Source of the DNA: Tomitella biformata AHU 1821
GTDB taxonomy: Bacteria > Actinomycetota > Actinomycetes > Mycobacteriales > Mycobacteriaceae
Length of the DNA: 64,000 bases
Direction of reading: 5' to 3'
Assembly (NCBI RefSeq): GCF_000524475.1
Contig: NZ_BAVQ01000002.1
Span: 97,988 to 161,987, forward strand
Shown: one piece after another, positions 56,751 through 64,000 of the stretch
How the letters are laid out: every line of letters begins with the position of its first letter
How positions within the stretch are numbered: position 1 is the first letter of the stretch
Position numbers and translations under genes: made by a program
Notes under the pieces: generated by a model
What the model saw: the letters and a program-made list of their open reading frames with translations, nothing else
Database searches by the model: none
Told to the model about the DNA's origin: nothing

Positions 56751-57161
56751 TCAGTGCGCGTGGGTGGAGCTGTCGCAGGATCCGCTCAGCGAGCAGGCGC
56801 CGCAGGAGTTGCCGCAGGCTCCGACGTCGTCCGGCATCGCCGCGGCGGTCCGGATGCCGATGCTCGCGCCCAGCCCGAGCAGCGCCAGCGCGGCCAGCAA
56901 CGCCACGACGACGATAATGATCCCCGCCACCCCGTCGAGCTTGAACGACGCGATCCCGCCGAGCAGCAGAGCGATGGCCCCCCCGACCTGGGTGGGGGCG
57001 GCGACCAGGTTAGCGACGCGGAAGGTCTCGTCGTCGCGCATCGTGGCCTCGGTGCGGATGCCCAGCCAGCGGTTGCGCGGGAGCTTGCCGGCAAACCCCA
57101 CGGCAGCCAGGGAGCCGAGAAGGACAGCGAGCACGATTAACACAATTGCGGCAGTCAACAC
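56751..57161 (-). CDS. SdpI-family membrane protein with Cys-rich tail
   Basis: Small protein of about 136 residues with two or three membrane helices (LTAAIVLIVLAVLLGSLAAV; IIIVVVALLAALALLGLGAS) and the SdpI-family signature KLPRNRWLGIRTEATMRDDE (about 25-44). The last 22 residues (GACGNSCGACSLSGSCDSST) contain five cysteines and end in HAH, unusual for the family and possibly metal-binding. The start at the GTG at 57161 is uncertain; the frame extends to 57221. It is upstream of the symporter gene and divergent from leuS. Confidence 0.75.
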   Translation of the reverse strand: MLTAAIVLIVLAVLLGSLAAVGFAGKLPRNRWLGIRTEATMRDDETFRVANLVAAPTQVGGAIALLLGGIASFKLDGVAGIIIVVVALLAALALLGLGASIGIRTAAAMPDDVGACGNSCGACSLSGSCDSSTHAH

Positions 57162-57301
57162 GCCCCATATGGTACGAGATGGCGGCGCGTGGGGCGGCGC
57201 CGGAGCGACAGGCGGCCCCACCGGGCCTTACTCTGTGTGCAGGGCTGATGGCCAGCGGCCCCGCGCAGTGCGTGCAGTTTTCGAGGAGATAGCGACAACA
57301 A

Positions 57302-60172
57302 GTGACCCAGTCCAACACCCCCGCCACACCGGATAGCACCGAGGCTTTCGAGGGCATCCCCTCACACCGCTATACCGCGGACGTCGCCGGGGCGATCGAG
57401 TCCCGCTGGCAGGGCCGGTGGAGCGAGCAGGGCACCTTCGACGCGCCCAACCCGACCGGCCCCCTGGCCGGCCCGGTGCCCGAGGACAAGTTGTTCGTCC
57501 TCGACATGTTCCCGTACCCGTCCGGCGCCGGCCTGCACGTAGGCCACCCGCTGGGCTTCATCGCCACCGACGTCTACGCGCGCTATCACCGCATGACGGG
57601 CCACAACGTGTTGCACACGATGGGCTTCGACTCGTTCGGCCTGCCCGCCGAGCAGTACGCGGTGCAGACGGGCACGCACCCGCGCAGCACCACCGAGGCG
57701 AACATCAACCGCTACCTCGAGCAGATCCGCCGTTTGGGCTTGGGGCACGACGAGCGCCGCCGCGTCGCCACCACCGACGTCGACTTCTACCGCTGGACGC
57801 AGTGGATCTTCCTGCAGATCTACGGCGCCTTCTACGACGTCGAGCAGGACAAGGCCCGTCCCATCGCGGAGCTGGAGGCCGAGTTCTCTTCCGGCGCACG
57901 CACTTTGGATGATGGCCAGGTGTGGTCGGAGCTGACCCGCGCCGAGCAGAACGCGGTGCTGGACGGCTATCGCCTTGTCTACCAGTCGAACTCGACGGTG
58001 AACTGGTGCCCCGGACTGGGCACCGTCCTCGCCAATGAGGAGGTCACCGCCGACGGACGCAGCGATCGCGGCAACTTCCCCGTCTTCCGCAAGAACCTGC
58101 GCCAGTGGATGATGCGCATCACCGCGTACTCCGACCGGCTGATCGACGACCTCGAGCTGCTCGACTGGACCGACAAGGTCAAGGCCATGCAGCGCAACTG
58201 GATTGGCCGCTCGCACGGCGCCTCGGTCCGCTTCGCCGTGGCCGACAAGTCCATCGAGGTCTTCACCACCCGCCCCGACACGCTCTTCGGCGCCACCTAT
58301 GTGGTCCTCGCGCCCGAGCACGAGCTGGTCGACGAGCTGGCCACCGCGTTCTGGCCGGCGGATGTCGACGCACGGTGGACCGGCGGCGCCTCCTCCCCCG
58401 CCGAGGCCGTGCAGGCCTACCGCGCGCAGATCGCCGCGAAGACCGACCTGGAGCGCCAGGAGAACAAGGAGAAGACGGGCGTCTTCACCGGCTCCTACGC
58501 CGTGAACCCCGTCAACGGGCAGCAGGTCCCCATCTTCATCGCCGACTACGTCCTCACGGGCTACGGCACCGGCGCCATCATGGCCGTCCCCGCGCACGAT
58601 CACCGCGACTGGGAGTTCGCCACCGCCTTCGGCCTGCCGATTATCGAGGTTGTCGGCTCTGACCAGGATGTTGCCGAGGGCTCCTACTCGGGCGACGGCG
58701 TCGCCGTGAACTCCGCCAACGCCGAGGGCCTGGATATCAATGGCCTCGCGGTCGCCGAGGCCAAGGCCGCCACCACCGCGTGGCTCGAGGGCCGCGGCGC
58801 GGGCGCCGGCACCATCCAGTACAAGCTGCGGGACTGGCTCTTCGCCCGCCAGCGCTACTGGGGCGAACCGTTCCCCATCGTCTACGACGCCGACGGCGTC
58901 GCGGTCCCGCTGCCGGACTCCATGCTGGCCGTGGAGCTTCCGGAGGTCGCCGACTATCAGCCGGTGAGCTTCGACCCCGATGACGAGGACTCTCTGCCCT
59001 CTCCCCCGCTGGCGAAGGCCACCGACTGGGTGAACGTGGAGCTGGACCTGGGCGACGGCCTGCAGACCTACACGCGCGACACCAACGTGATGCCGCAGTG
59101 GGCCGGCAGCTCCTGGTACCAGCTGCGCTACGTGGACCCGACGAATAAGGACACGTTCTGCGCCAAGGAGAACGAGCAGTACTGGATGGGCCCGCGCCCC
59201 GCCCAGCACGGCCCCGAAGACCCGGGCGGCGTCGACCTGTACGTCGGCGGCGTCGAGCACGCGGTGCTGCACCTGCTGTACGCGCGCTTCTGGCACAAGG
59301 TGCTCTTCGACCTGGGCCACGTCTCCTCGAAGGAGCCGTACCGCCGGCTGTTCAACCAGGGCTACATCCAGGCGTACGCCTACACTGACTCGCGCGGCGT
59401 GTACGTCGAGGCGGAGCAGGTCGTGGAGTCCGGTGGCAAGTTCTACTTCGAGGGCGCCGAGGTCAACCGCGAGTACGGCAAGATGGGCAAGTCCCTGAAG
59501 AACTCCGTCGCCCCCGACGAGATCTGCGAGCAGTACGGCGCGGACACCCTGCGTGTGTACGAGATGTCGATGGGCCCCCTCGACACCTCGCGGGCCTGGG
59601 CGACGAAGGACGTCGTCGGCGCGCAGCGGTTCCTGCAGCGCATGTGGCGCGTGGTGGTCGACGAGGACACCGGCATCGTCCGTGCGACGGACGCCGAGCC
59701 CACAGAGGACTCGCTTCGCCTGCTGCACAAGACGATCGAGGGCGTGCACGAGGACTACGCGGCGCTGCGCGATAACACCGCGATCGCCAAGCTCATCGAG
59801 CTGACGAATCACCTGACGAAGGCCTACCCCGCCGGCGCGCCGCGTGCCATCGTCGAGCCCCTCGTGCTGATGCTGGGCCCCGTCGCCCCGCACCTCGCGG
59901 AGGAGCTGTGGTCGCTGCTGGGCCACGCGGAGTCCCTGGCGCACGGGCCGTTCCCCGTGGCCGAGGAGAAGTACCTCGTGGAGGACACCGTCGAGTACCC
60001 GATCCAGGTCAACGGCAAGGTCCGCAGCCACATCACCGTGCCCGCGGACATGTCCAAGGCGGACATCGAGGCGACGGCGATGGCGGACGCGAAGATTGTC
60101 GCCCTGCTCGACGGCGCGCACCCGAAGAAGATCATCGTGGTGCCCGGCCGAATGGTGAACGTCGTCAAATAG
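57302..60172 (+). CDS. leuS: Leucyl-tRNA synthetase
   Basis: Class I aminoacyl-tRNA synthetase of 956 residues. The HIGH-type signature is [20 protein letters not shown] (about 63-82) and the KMSKS loop is [17 protein letters not shown] (about 722-738). The editing CP1 domain carries [20 protein letters not shown] and [20 protein letters not shown] (about 417-436). The C-terminal segment [20 protein letters not shown] is typical of bacterial LeuRS. The start is a GTG at 57302. It is monocistronic, ended by a long hairpin. Confidence 0.98.
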   Translation: MTQSNTPATPDSTEAFEGIPSHRYTADVAGAIESRWQGRWSEQGTFDAPNPTGPLAGPVPEDKLFVLDMFPYPSGAGLHVGHPLGFIATDVYARYHRMTGHNVLHTMGFDSFGLPAEQYAVQTGTHPRSTTEANINRYLEQIRRLGLGHDERRRVATTDVDFYRWTQWIFLQIYGAFYDVEQDKARPIAELEAEFSSGARTLDDGQVWSELTRAEQNAVLDGYRLVYQSNSTVNWCPGLGTVLANEEVTADGRSDRGNFPVFRKNLRQWMMRITAYSDRLIDDLELLDWTDKVKAMQRNWIGRSHGASVRFAVADKSIEVFTTRPDTLFGATYVVLAPEHELVDELATAFWPADVDARWTGGASSPAEAVQAYRAQIAAKTDLERQENKEKTGVFTGSYAVNPVNGQQVPIFIADYVLTGYGTGAIMAVPAHDHRDWEFATAFGLPIIEVVGSDQDVAEGSYSGDGVAVNSANAEGLDINGLAVAEAKAATTAWLEGRGAGAGTIQYKLRDWLFARQRYWGEPFPIVYDADGVAVPLPDSMLAVELPEVADYQPVSFDPDDEDSLPSPPLAKATDWVNVELDLGDGLQTYTRDTNVMPQWAGSSWYQLRYVDPTNKDTFCAKENEQYWMGPRPAQHGPEDPGGVDLYVGGVEHAVLHLLYARFWHKVLFDLGHVSSKEPYRRLFNQGYIQAYAYTDSRGVYVEAEQVVESGGKFYFEGAEVNREYGKMGKSLKNSVAPDEICEQYGADTLRVYEMSMGPLDTSRAWATKDVVGAQRFLQRMWRVVVDEDTGIVRATDAEPTEDSLRLLHKTIEGVHEDYAALRDNTAIAKLIELTNHLTKAYPAGAPRAIVEPLVLMLGPVAPHLAEELWSLLGHAESLAHGPFPVAEEKYLVEDTVEYPIQVNGKVRSHITVPADMSKADIEATAMADAKIVALLDGAHPKKIIVVPGRMVNVVK

Positions 60173-60208
60173 GCCGCGGCGTTAGCGTTTCCGCGGCTTC
60201 GGGCGCCT

Positions 60209-60268
60209 CGCCCCCGTAACTTGACCTGGCCCCCGTTGCAACAGGGGCCAGGTCAAGATGCGGGGGCG
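60209..60268 (+). terminator. Two-tier hairpin terminator after leuS
   Basis: An inner perfect 14-base-pair stem (60220-60233 with 60244-60257) is nested in an outer 8-base-pair stem (60209-60216 with 60261-60268), 36 bases beyond the leuS stop. Confidence 0.75.
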
Positions 60269-60372
60269 AGCTGCGCTGATCCCTGAGGAGGACGGGCCTC
60301 TGTCTGGCCGAATGGGTGTCCGCGGGAGTCCGTCTGCGCGCATTCTGGAGTTGGTCGATGACGTACTGTTCC

Positions 60373-60386
60373 TAGAACGCGTTCTA
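60373..60386. promoter_or_regulatory. KstR-type operator upstream of the SnoaL/KSI-like gene
   Basis: TAGAACGCGTTCTA is a perfect 14-base palindrome that fits the published mycobacterial KstR motif TNNAACNNGTTNNA exactly. It ends 16 bases before the start codon. KstR represses sterol catabolism genes. Binding here is inferred from the motif. Confidence 0.7.
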
Positions 60387-60402
60387 CTTCTAAGGAGCCA
60401 CC

Positions 60403-60777
60403 ATGTCGCCGTCCCCCGAGGCCATCCGCACCACCGTCGAGAGTTACATCAAGTTCGTCGGCAGCGGCACAGTCGATGAGATCCTCAGCCTGTTCGCCGA
60501 GGGCGCGACGGTCGAGGACCCGGTGGGCACCGACGTGCGCTCCACGGAGGCCGCGCTGCGCGAGTTCTACGGCATCATCGAGCCGCTCAAGCAGGAGACC
60601 GAGCTGCTCACGCTGCGCATCGCGGGAGACACCGCGGCGTTCCACTTCCGTGTGCTCACCGACTTCGGCGACAACCAGTTCGAGCTCAGCCCCATCGACG
60701 TCATGACCTTCGACGAGGACGCCAAGATCACCTCGATGCGCGCCGTCTGGAGCGGCGAGGACATGACGACCCTGTAG
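60403..60777 (+). CDS. Ketosteroid-isomerase-like / SnoaL-fold protein
   Basis: NTF2-fold protein of 124 residues: IRTTVESYIKFVGSGTVDEI (about 7-26), LFAEGATVEDPVGTDVRSTE with the Asp typical of steroid delta-isomerases, and FELSPIDVMTFDEDAKITSM near 92-111. It may isomerise 3-keto-5-ene steroids or be a related enzyme. The promoter carries a perfect KstR-type palindrome and AAGGAG precedes the ATG, which supports a role in sterol catabolism. It is monocistronic and convergent with pfkB across an inverted repeat. Confidence 0.82.
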   Translation: MSPSPEAIRTTVESYIKFVGSGTVDEILSLFAEGATVEDPVGTDVRSTEAALREFYGIIEPLKQETELLTLRIAGDTAAFHFRVLTDFGDNQFELSPIDVMTFDEDAKITSMRAVWSGEDMTTL

Positions 60778-60820
60778 GCCCAACGCTTGAGGTTGTGGAA
60801 TCTTGCGCTTCTGAAATAGC

Positions 60821-60881
60821 GCCGAACGTGGTGAAGATTGACGGATTCTTCGAGATTCAGTGCATCTTCCGCACGTTCGGC
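60821..60881. terminator. Long imperfect hairpin between the KSI-like gene and pfkB
   Basis: The 18-base arms 60821-60838 and 60864-60881 pair with two mismatches around a 25-base loop; suited to termination of both convergent genes. Confidence 0.55.
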
Positions 60882-60898
60882 GAGGCCTTCGCCCGGAG

Positions 60899-60954
60899 AC
60901 CCAGCTCAAGATCCCAGCTCAGAGCCCCCAGCTCAGGGCCCCTGGCTCAGACCG
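60899..60954. repeat. Four imperfect tandem copies of a CCCAGCTCA unit
   Basis: CCCAGCTCAAGAT, CCCAGCTCAGAGCC, CCCAGCTCAGGGCC and CCTGGCTCAGACC follow each other in the pfkB 3' end, period 13-14 bases. Confidence 0.6.
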
Positions 60955-61873
60955 CGAGCTCCTTGTAGAACCGGTCGATGTCCTCCCGCTTGCACACCTC
61001 GCTGCCGGGCGTGAGCAGCGCAGCGGTCGCGCACGCGATGCCCAGCGCGAGGGTGTCGGAGAGGGTGCGCTCCTGGAGGAAGCCGGTGATCAGACCCGCC
61101 ACCATCGAGTCGCCGGCGCCGACGGTGGAGCGCACCGGCGCGTTGATCGCAGGCACGCGCACCGTCTCGTCGGCGGAGACCAGCATGGCGCCGCCGGGCC
61201 CGAGCGAGACGACGGCGACCTCCACGGTCCCGTCGGCGATGATGGTGCGGGCGGCGTCGGCGATCTCGTCGTCCCCGGACAGCTCGCGGCCCACCCAGTC
61301 GCGCAGCTCCCCCACGCTCGGCTTGACGAGGAAGATCCCGCCGCCGGCCTCGCGCAGGGCGTCGCCGGAGGAGTCGAGCACCAGTCGGGCGCCCGCGTCG
61401 CGCGCGATGGCCGCCACGTCGGCGACGATGGAGGTCGGCACACCCGGCGGCAGGCTCCCGCTGAGCGCGACGTAGCGGGCGCCGACGACGGCTGCGGCGA
61501 GGGTGTCGAGGCATTGGCCGAGCTCGGCGGCGGTGAGTGTGGGCCCGGGCAGGACGAAGCGGAACTCGTTGTCGCCGCCGGTCTCGAGCGCGGTGAACGA
61601 CTCGCGGGTGGTGCCCGCGATGCGGATCGGGTGCTCGACCACGGGGTGCTCCGCGAGCAGGGCGCTCATCTGCGCGCCGGAGTCCCCGCCGTACGGGTAG
61701 ACCGCGGCCGCCTCCACGCCGAGGACGTGGGCGACCTTCGCGATGTTGATGCCGCCGCCGCCCGCCTCGAACATCGGCTGGCCGCAGCGCAGCTTGCGGG
61801 AGGGGACGACCGTCGGGGAGGCGACGGTGACGTCGAGGGCGGGGTTCAGGGTCAAGGTCACGAGATCGGCCAT
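60947..61873 (-). CDS. PfkB-family carbohydrate kinase (1-phosphofructokinase-like)
   Basis: Ribokinase-fold enzyme of 308 residues. N-terminal TLTLNPALDVTVASPTVVPS and GGGGINIAKVAHVLGVEAAA (about 38-57) match the 1-phosphofructokinase/tagatose-6-phosphate kinase subgroup. The catalytic GAGDSMVAGLITGFLQERTL is near 255-275 with the Asp base. Sugar phosphate specificity is uncertain. It is divergent from a truncated RpiR-type regulator, whose operators probably lie in the 220-base gap. Confidence 0.88.
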   Translation of the reverse strand: MADLVTLTLNPALDVTVASPTVVPSRKLRCGQPMFEAGGGGINIAKVAHVLGVEAAAVYPYGGDSGAQMSALLAEHPVVEHPIRIAGTTRESFTALETGGDNEFRFVLPGPTLTAAELGQCLDTLAAAVVGARYVALSGSLPPGVPTSIVADVAAIARDAGARLVLDSSGDALREAGGGIFLVKPSVGELRDWVGRELSGDDEIADAARTIIADGTVEVAVVSLGPGGAMLVSADETVRVPAINAPVRSTVGAGDSMVAGLITGFLQERTLSDTLALGIACATAALLTPGSEVCKREDIDRFYKELAV

Positions 61874-61997
61874 GGCGGCAGCCTAGCGAAGGCTCGCCGG
61901 GCGCGGACGGAGTCGTGGGGCCGTGGCGCCGAAGCCGAACGCGGTCGATTTCACGTGGCCGCGGGATCGGATCGAGCGAATTTCAGCCGATGAACGC

Positions 61998-62042
61998 TGG
62001 AGGGAAGCTCCATTCATCGACTCTCATTGGAGTGTTGTTCCA
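61998..62042. promoter_or_regulatory. Two inverted repeats 30 bases apart in the pfkB/rpiR divergent region
   Basis: TGGAG-GGAAG-CTCCA (61998-62012) and TGGAG-TGTTG-TTCCA (62028-62042), exactly 30 bases start to start. They are candidate operators for an RpiR-family dimer; this is inference. Confidence 0.45.
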
Positions 62043-62094
62043 TAGTTCACCCCAGCGGCATGGGCTATTTGCAAGTGGCCCTTAGTGTTTGGGC

Positions 62095-62390
62095 ATGCGA
62101 GAAACCACACTGCCGATCGAGGCCGAGACCGTCATCGCCTCTCCTCTCTTGGAGGAGAAGCGGATGCGTTCGGCTGATCGCTCGGCGGCCGAACAGCGGG
62201 TCGCGCGGTTCGTTCTCGCCAGTCCCGATCGGGTCATGGAGATCTCGGTGAGCGATTTGGCGGTGGCCTCCGAGACGTCCGTAGGCACCGTTGTGCGGTT
62301 CTGCCAGCGGCTCGGCCTGCGTGGCTACCAGGACCTGAAGTTGAAGTTGGCGAGGGAGGTCTCGGCGGCGTCCACCCTCCTGCCAAAAGA
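62095..62390 (+). pseudogene. RpiR-family regulator truncated by ISL3-type insertion
   Basis: The N-terminal 98 residues of an RpiR/MurR-type regulator remain: RSADRSAAEQRVARFVLASP and then the helix-turn-helix VSDLAVASETSVGTVVRFCQ (about 52-75), followed by RLGLRGYQDLKLKLARE. The sugar-isomerase (SIS) domain of about 180 residues is missing because the frame runs into the IS end at 62391, where a stop follows soon (62421). The short product might still bind DNA. It is divergent from a sugar kinase gene, its probable target. Confidence 0.85.
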
Positions 62391-63761
62391 GGCTCTACTG
62401 ACCGATCCGTGGGTCGTGTGACCGGCATATAGACGCGCACGCCGTTGTCCCAGTAGCGTTTTGGCTTGTCTAAGGTCAACTCGCTGCAGAGCGGAAAACG
62501 GCGTGCGCGACAACAGGATATGGGCTGAGATTCTCGGTGTCGAAAACACGGTCGTAGAGACCGTCAATGTCGACGAGGATTCGGGGTGTGTGGTGGTCGC
62601 GGTGCGACCGAAATCCGGGTCGCGGTCCCGGTGTGGAGTGTGCCGGCGCCGGTCCCCACGCTATGACAGCGGAGACGGGCGACGACGGTGGCGGGCCCTC
62701 GACGCCGGGCTGAAAACTGTGCTCGTGGAGGCCGCCGCGCCGCGCGTGTCCTGCCGCGCGCACGGGGTCGTGGCCACGCACTGCGCGAAGTCCGCGGTCT
62801 GCGAGTTGATGACCGTCGCGTGGCGCACTGTCGGATCAATCATCGACCGGGTCTGGACGGACACAGAGAAACGGTTCGACCGGTTCGCGGGGCTGCGCCG
62901 GATCGGGATCGACGAGATCTCCTATAAGAAGGGCCACAAGTACCTGACGGTGGTCGTCGACCATGATTCTGGCCGACTGGTGTGGGCTGCGGAGGGACGC
63001 AACGCCGAAACGCCGCGAGCCTTTTTCGACCTGCTCGGGCCCGAACGCAGCGCCGAGATCACCCATGTCACCGCCGACGCGGCGGCCTGGATCGCGAAGG
63101 TCGTCGTAGAGCGTTGTCCAGCGGCGATCCGTTGTGCTGATCCGTTTCATGTGGTCGCCTGGGCTACTGACGCGGTCGACAAGGTGCGGCGCGGGGCGTG
63201 GAACCGTGCCCGAGACAAAGCTGCTCCGAAGAAGTCGTATGCCGGTCCCGGCCGGCCGGCCGCGGGAACCGGCACTGCTCCGGATCCGCATCGCGAGCAC
63301 GCCGCCAAGGTGAAGAAGTCGCGGTGGTCGCTGCTGAAGAACCCGGAGAACCTGACGGCCAAGCAGAAGCTGACGCTGCGCCAGGCCCAGTTGCACGATC
63401 GCCGTCTCTATCGCGCCTACCTTCTCAAGGAGGAGTTGCGGCTGGTCTTCCAGCTGCCGCACGAGGAGGCGAGGGATGCGCTGGGACGGTGGGTGAGCTG
63501 GGCGCGGCGGTGTCGGATCCCGCGAGTTCGTGAAGCTGCAGCGCTCCATCGTCAAGCACGAGGCGTCGATCCTCGCGGCGATCGAGCACGGTCTCTCGAA
63601 CGGCCGGATCGAGTCGGTGAACACGAAGATCCGGTTGATCACCCGGGTGGGTTTCGGGTTCCGAACGCCGGAGGCTCTGATCGCGTTGGCGATGCTCGGG
63701 CTTGGTGGTCATCCGCCGCAACTTCCAGGAAGAAACGACCCACGGATCGGTCAGTAGAGCC
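62391..63761 (+). mobile_element. ISL3-type insertion sequence
   Basis: A perfect 26-base terminal inverted repeat: left end 62391-62416 beginning GGCTCTACTGACCGATCCGT, right end 63736-63761 its exact reverse complement. It encloses a transposase of ISL3 type with one frameshift. The flanking 8-base sequences (CCAAAAGA left, CCATTTCG right) do not match, so no target duplication is seen and the right flank has probably been rearranged or was another IS. Confidence 0.9.
62503..63757 (+). pseudogene. ISL3-family transposase, frameshifted
   Basis: It starts with a GTG at 62503. Zinc-finger-like N-terminus (SRCGVCRRRSPRYDSGDGRR, about 44-63), the HTH region, and the DDE domain: GIDEISYKKGHKYLTVVVDH (first Asp, about 136-155) and HVTADAAAWIAKVVVERCPA (about 187-206). 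The final DDE glutamate region lies in another frame: AAIEHGLSNGRIESVNTKIR, then LITRVGFGFRTPEALIALAM. A one-base shift occurs near 63520 (GGATCCCGCGAGTTC). Unless programmed frameshifting occurs, the product is inactive. The original frame runs on by chance through the right inverted repeat into the next transposase remnant. Confidence 0.85.
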
Positions 63762-63921
63762 CCATTTCGACACCGGAGCCTCGAACGGGCCGGTGGAGGC
63801 GATCAACGGTCGGCTCGAGCACCTGCGCGGCATCGCCCTGGGGTTCAGGAACCTCACGCACTACATCTTGCGGTCATTGATCCACTCCGGTCAGCTCCAG
63901 GAACGAATCAAGGCACTCTGA
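63762..63921 (+). pseudogene. C-terminal fragment of a second ISL3-type transposase
   Basis: HFDTGASNGPVEAINGRLEH followed by LRGIALGFRNLTHYILRSLI is the C-terminal end of another ISL3-type transposase, directly abutting the right end of the first element in the plus direction. The rest of this copy is absent, so the first element has inserted into, or recombined with, an older IS. Confidence 0.8.
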
Positions 63922-64000
63922 TTACGGAAGAGATTCCCTAACGTTTGTCAACACCCATTGTGAACTGCGGTTTTAAGGCAGGGCTGGATACCGTAGGAGC

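Noticed and set aside
57362..60121. Minus-strand open frame of 919 codons
   Set aside because: Antisense to leuS; His/Arg/Val-rich shadow composition.
61948..61961. Possible parS ATTTCACGTGGCCG
   Set aside because: Three terminal positions differ; not counted.

Overview
The window is about 64 kb of high-GC actinobacterial chromosome spanning the replication origin. The core order pcnA/mutT4-like/DUF6049/murJ-pseudokinase/sigM-antisigma/trxB-trxA/cwlM/GNAT/parB-parA-rsmG-jag-yidC-yidD-rnpA-rpmH/dnaA-dnaN-recF-dciA-gyrB is that of Mycobacteriales (Corynebacteriales). An F420-type LLM oxidoreductase and a perfect KstR-type operator agree with this. I cannot fix the genus. No rRNA, tRNA or CRISPR array was seen.

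Layout. (1) 1-20.1 kb is an accessory catabolic region. It holds an aerobic benzoyl-CoA (box) pathway: a CoA ligase, boxC, boxB, boxD, and an operon of amidohydrolase, 3-hydroxyacyl-CoA dehydrogenase, enoyl-CoA hydratase, PaaY-like protein, BoxD and SDR. A PaaX-family regulator is divergent to boxC. Embedded in it is a polyhydroxyalkanoate-like block: two zinc alcohol dehydrogenases, a PhaC-like synthase, an XRE regulator and a phasin. (2) 20.1-27.7 kb holds gyrB-dciA-recF-dnaN-[oriC]-dnaA on the minus strand. (3) 28.2-35.7 kb holds rpmH-rnpA-yidD-yidC-jag, then a decayed stretch (TetR/MFS remnants and two perfect DnaA boxes), then rsmG-parA-parB on the plus strand. (4) 35.9-51 kb is the conserved cell-envelope and redox block. 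(5) 51.4-57.2 kb holds less conserved metabolic and membrane genes. (6) 57.3-64 kb holds leuS, a KstR-marked SnoaL/ketosteroid-isomerase-like gene, pfkB, an rpiR truncated by an ISL3-type element, and the tail of a second ISL3-type transposase.

How parts work together. Benzoate would be activated by the CoA ligase, epoxidised by BoxB, hydrolytically opened by BoxC and oxidised by BoxD. The hydratase and dehydrogenase of the amidohydrolase operon would carry on towards beta-oxidation. The reductase partner BoxA is not in the window. The strongest new signal is an inverted repeat, TCTACA-N25/26-TGTAGA. It lies upstream of boxC/paaX, boxB and the amidohydrolase-boxD operon, always 55-75 bases before the minus-strand start codon, with its proximal arm forming a -10-like TAGAgT/TAGAaT. 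It is a good candidate operator of the PaaX-like regulator and would define a three-promoter regulon. A second motif, CTAGCTAACA, links the alcohol dehydrogenase and phasin promoters. Six parS sites lie within 40 kb around the origin, one of them inside the acetyltransferase gene next to boxB.
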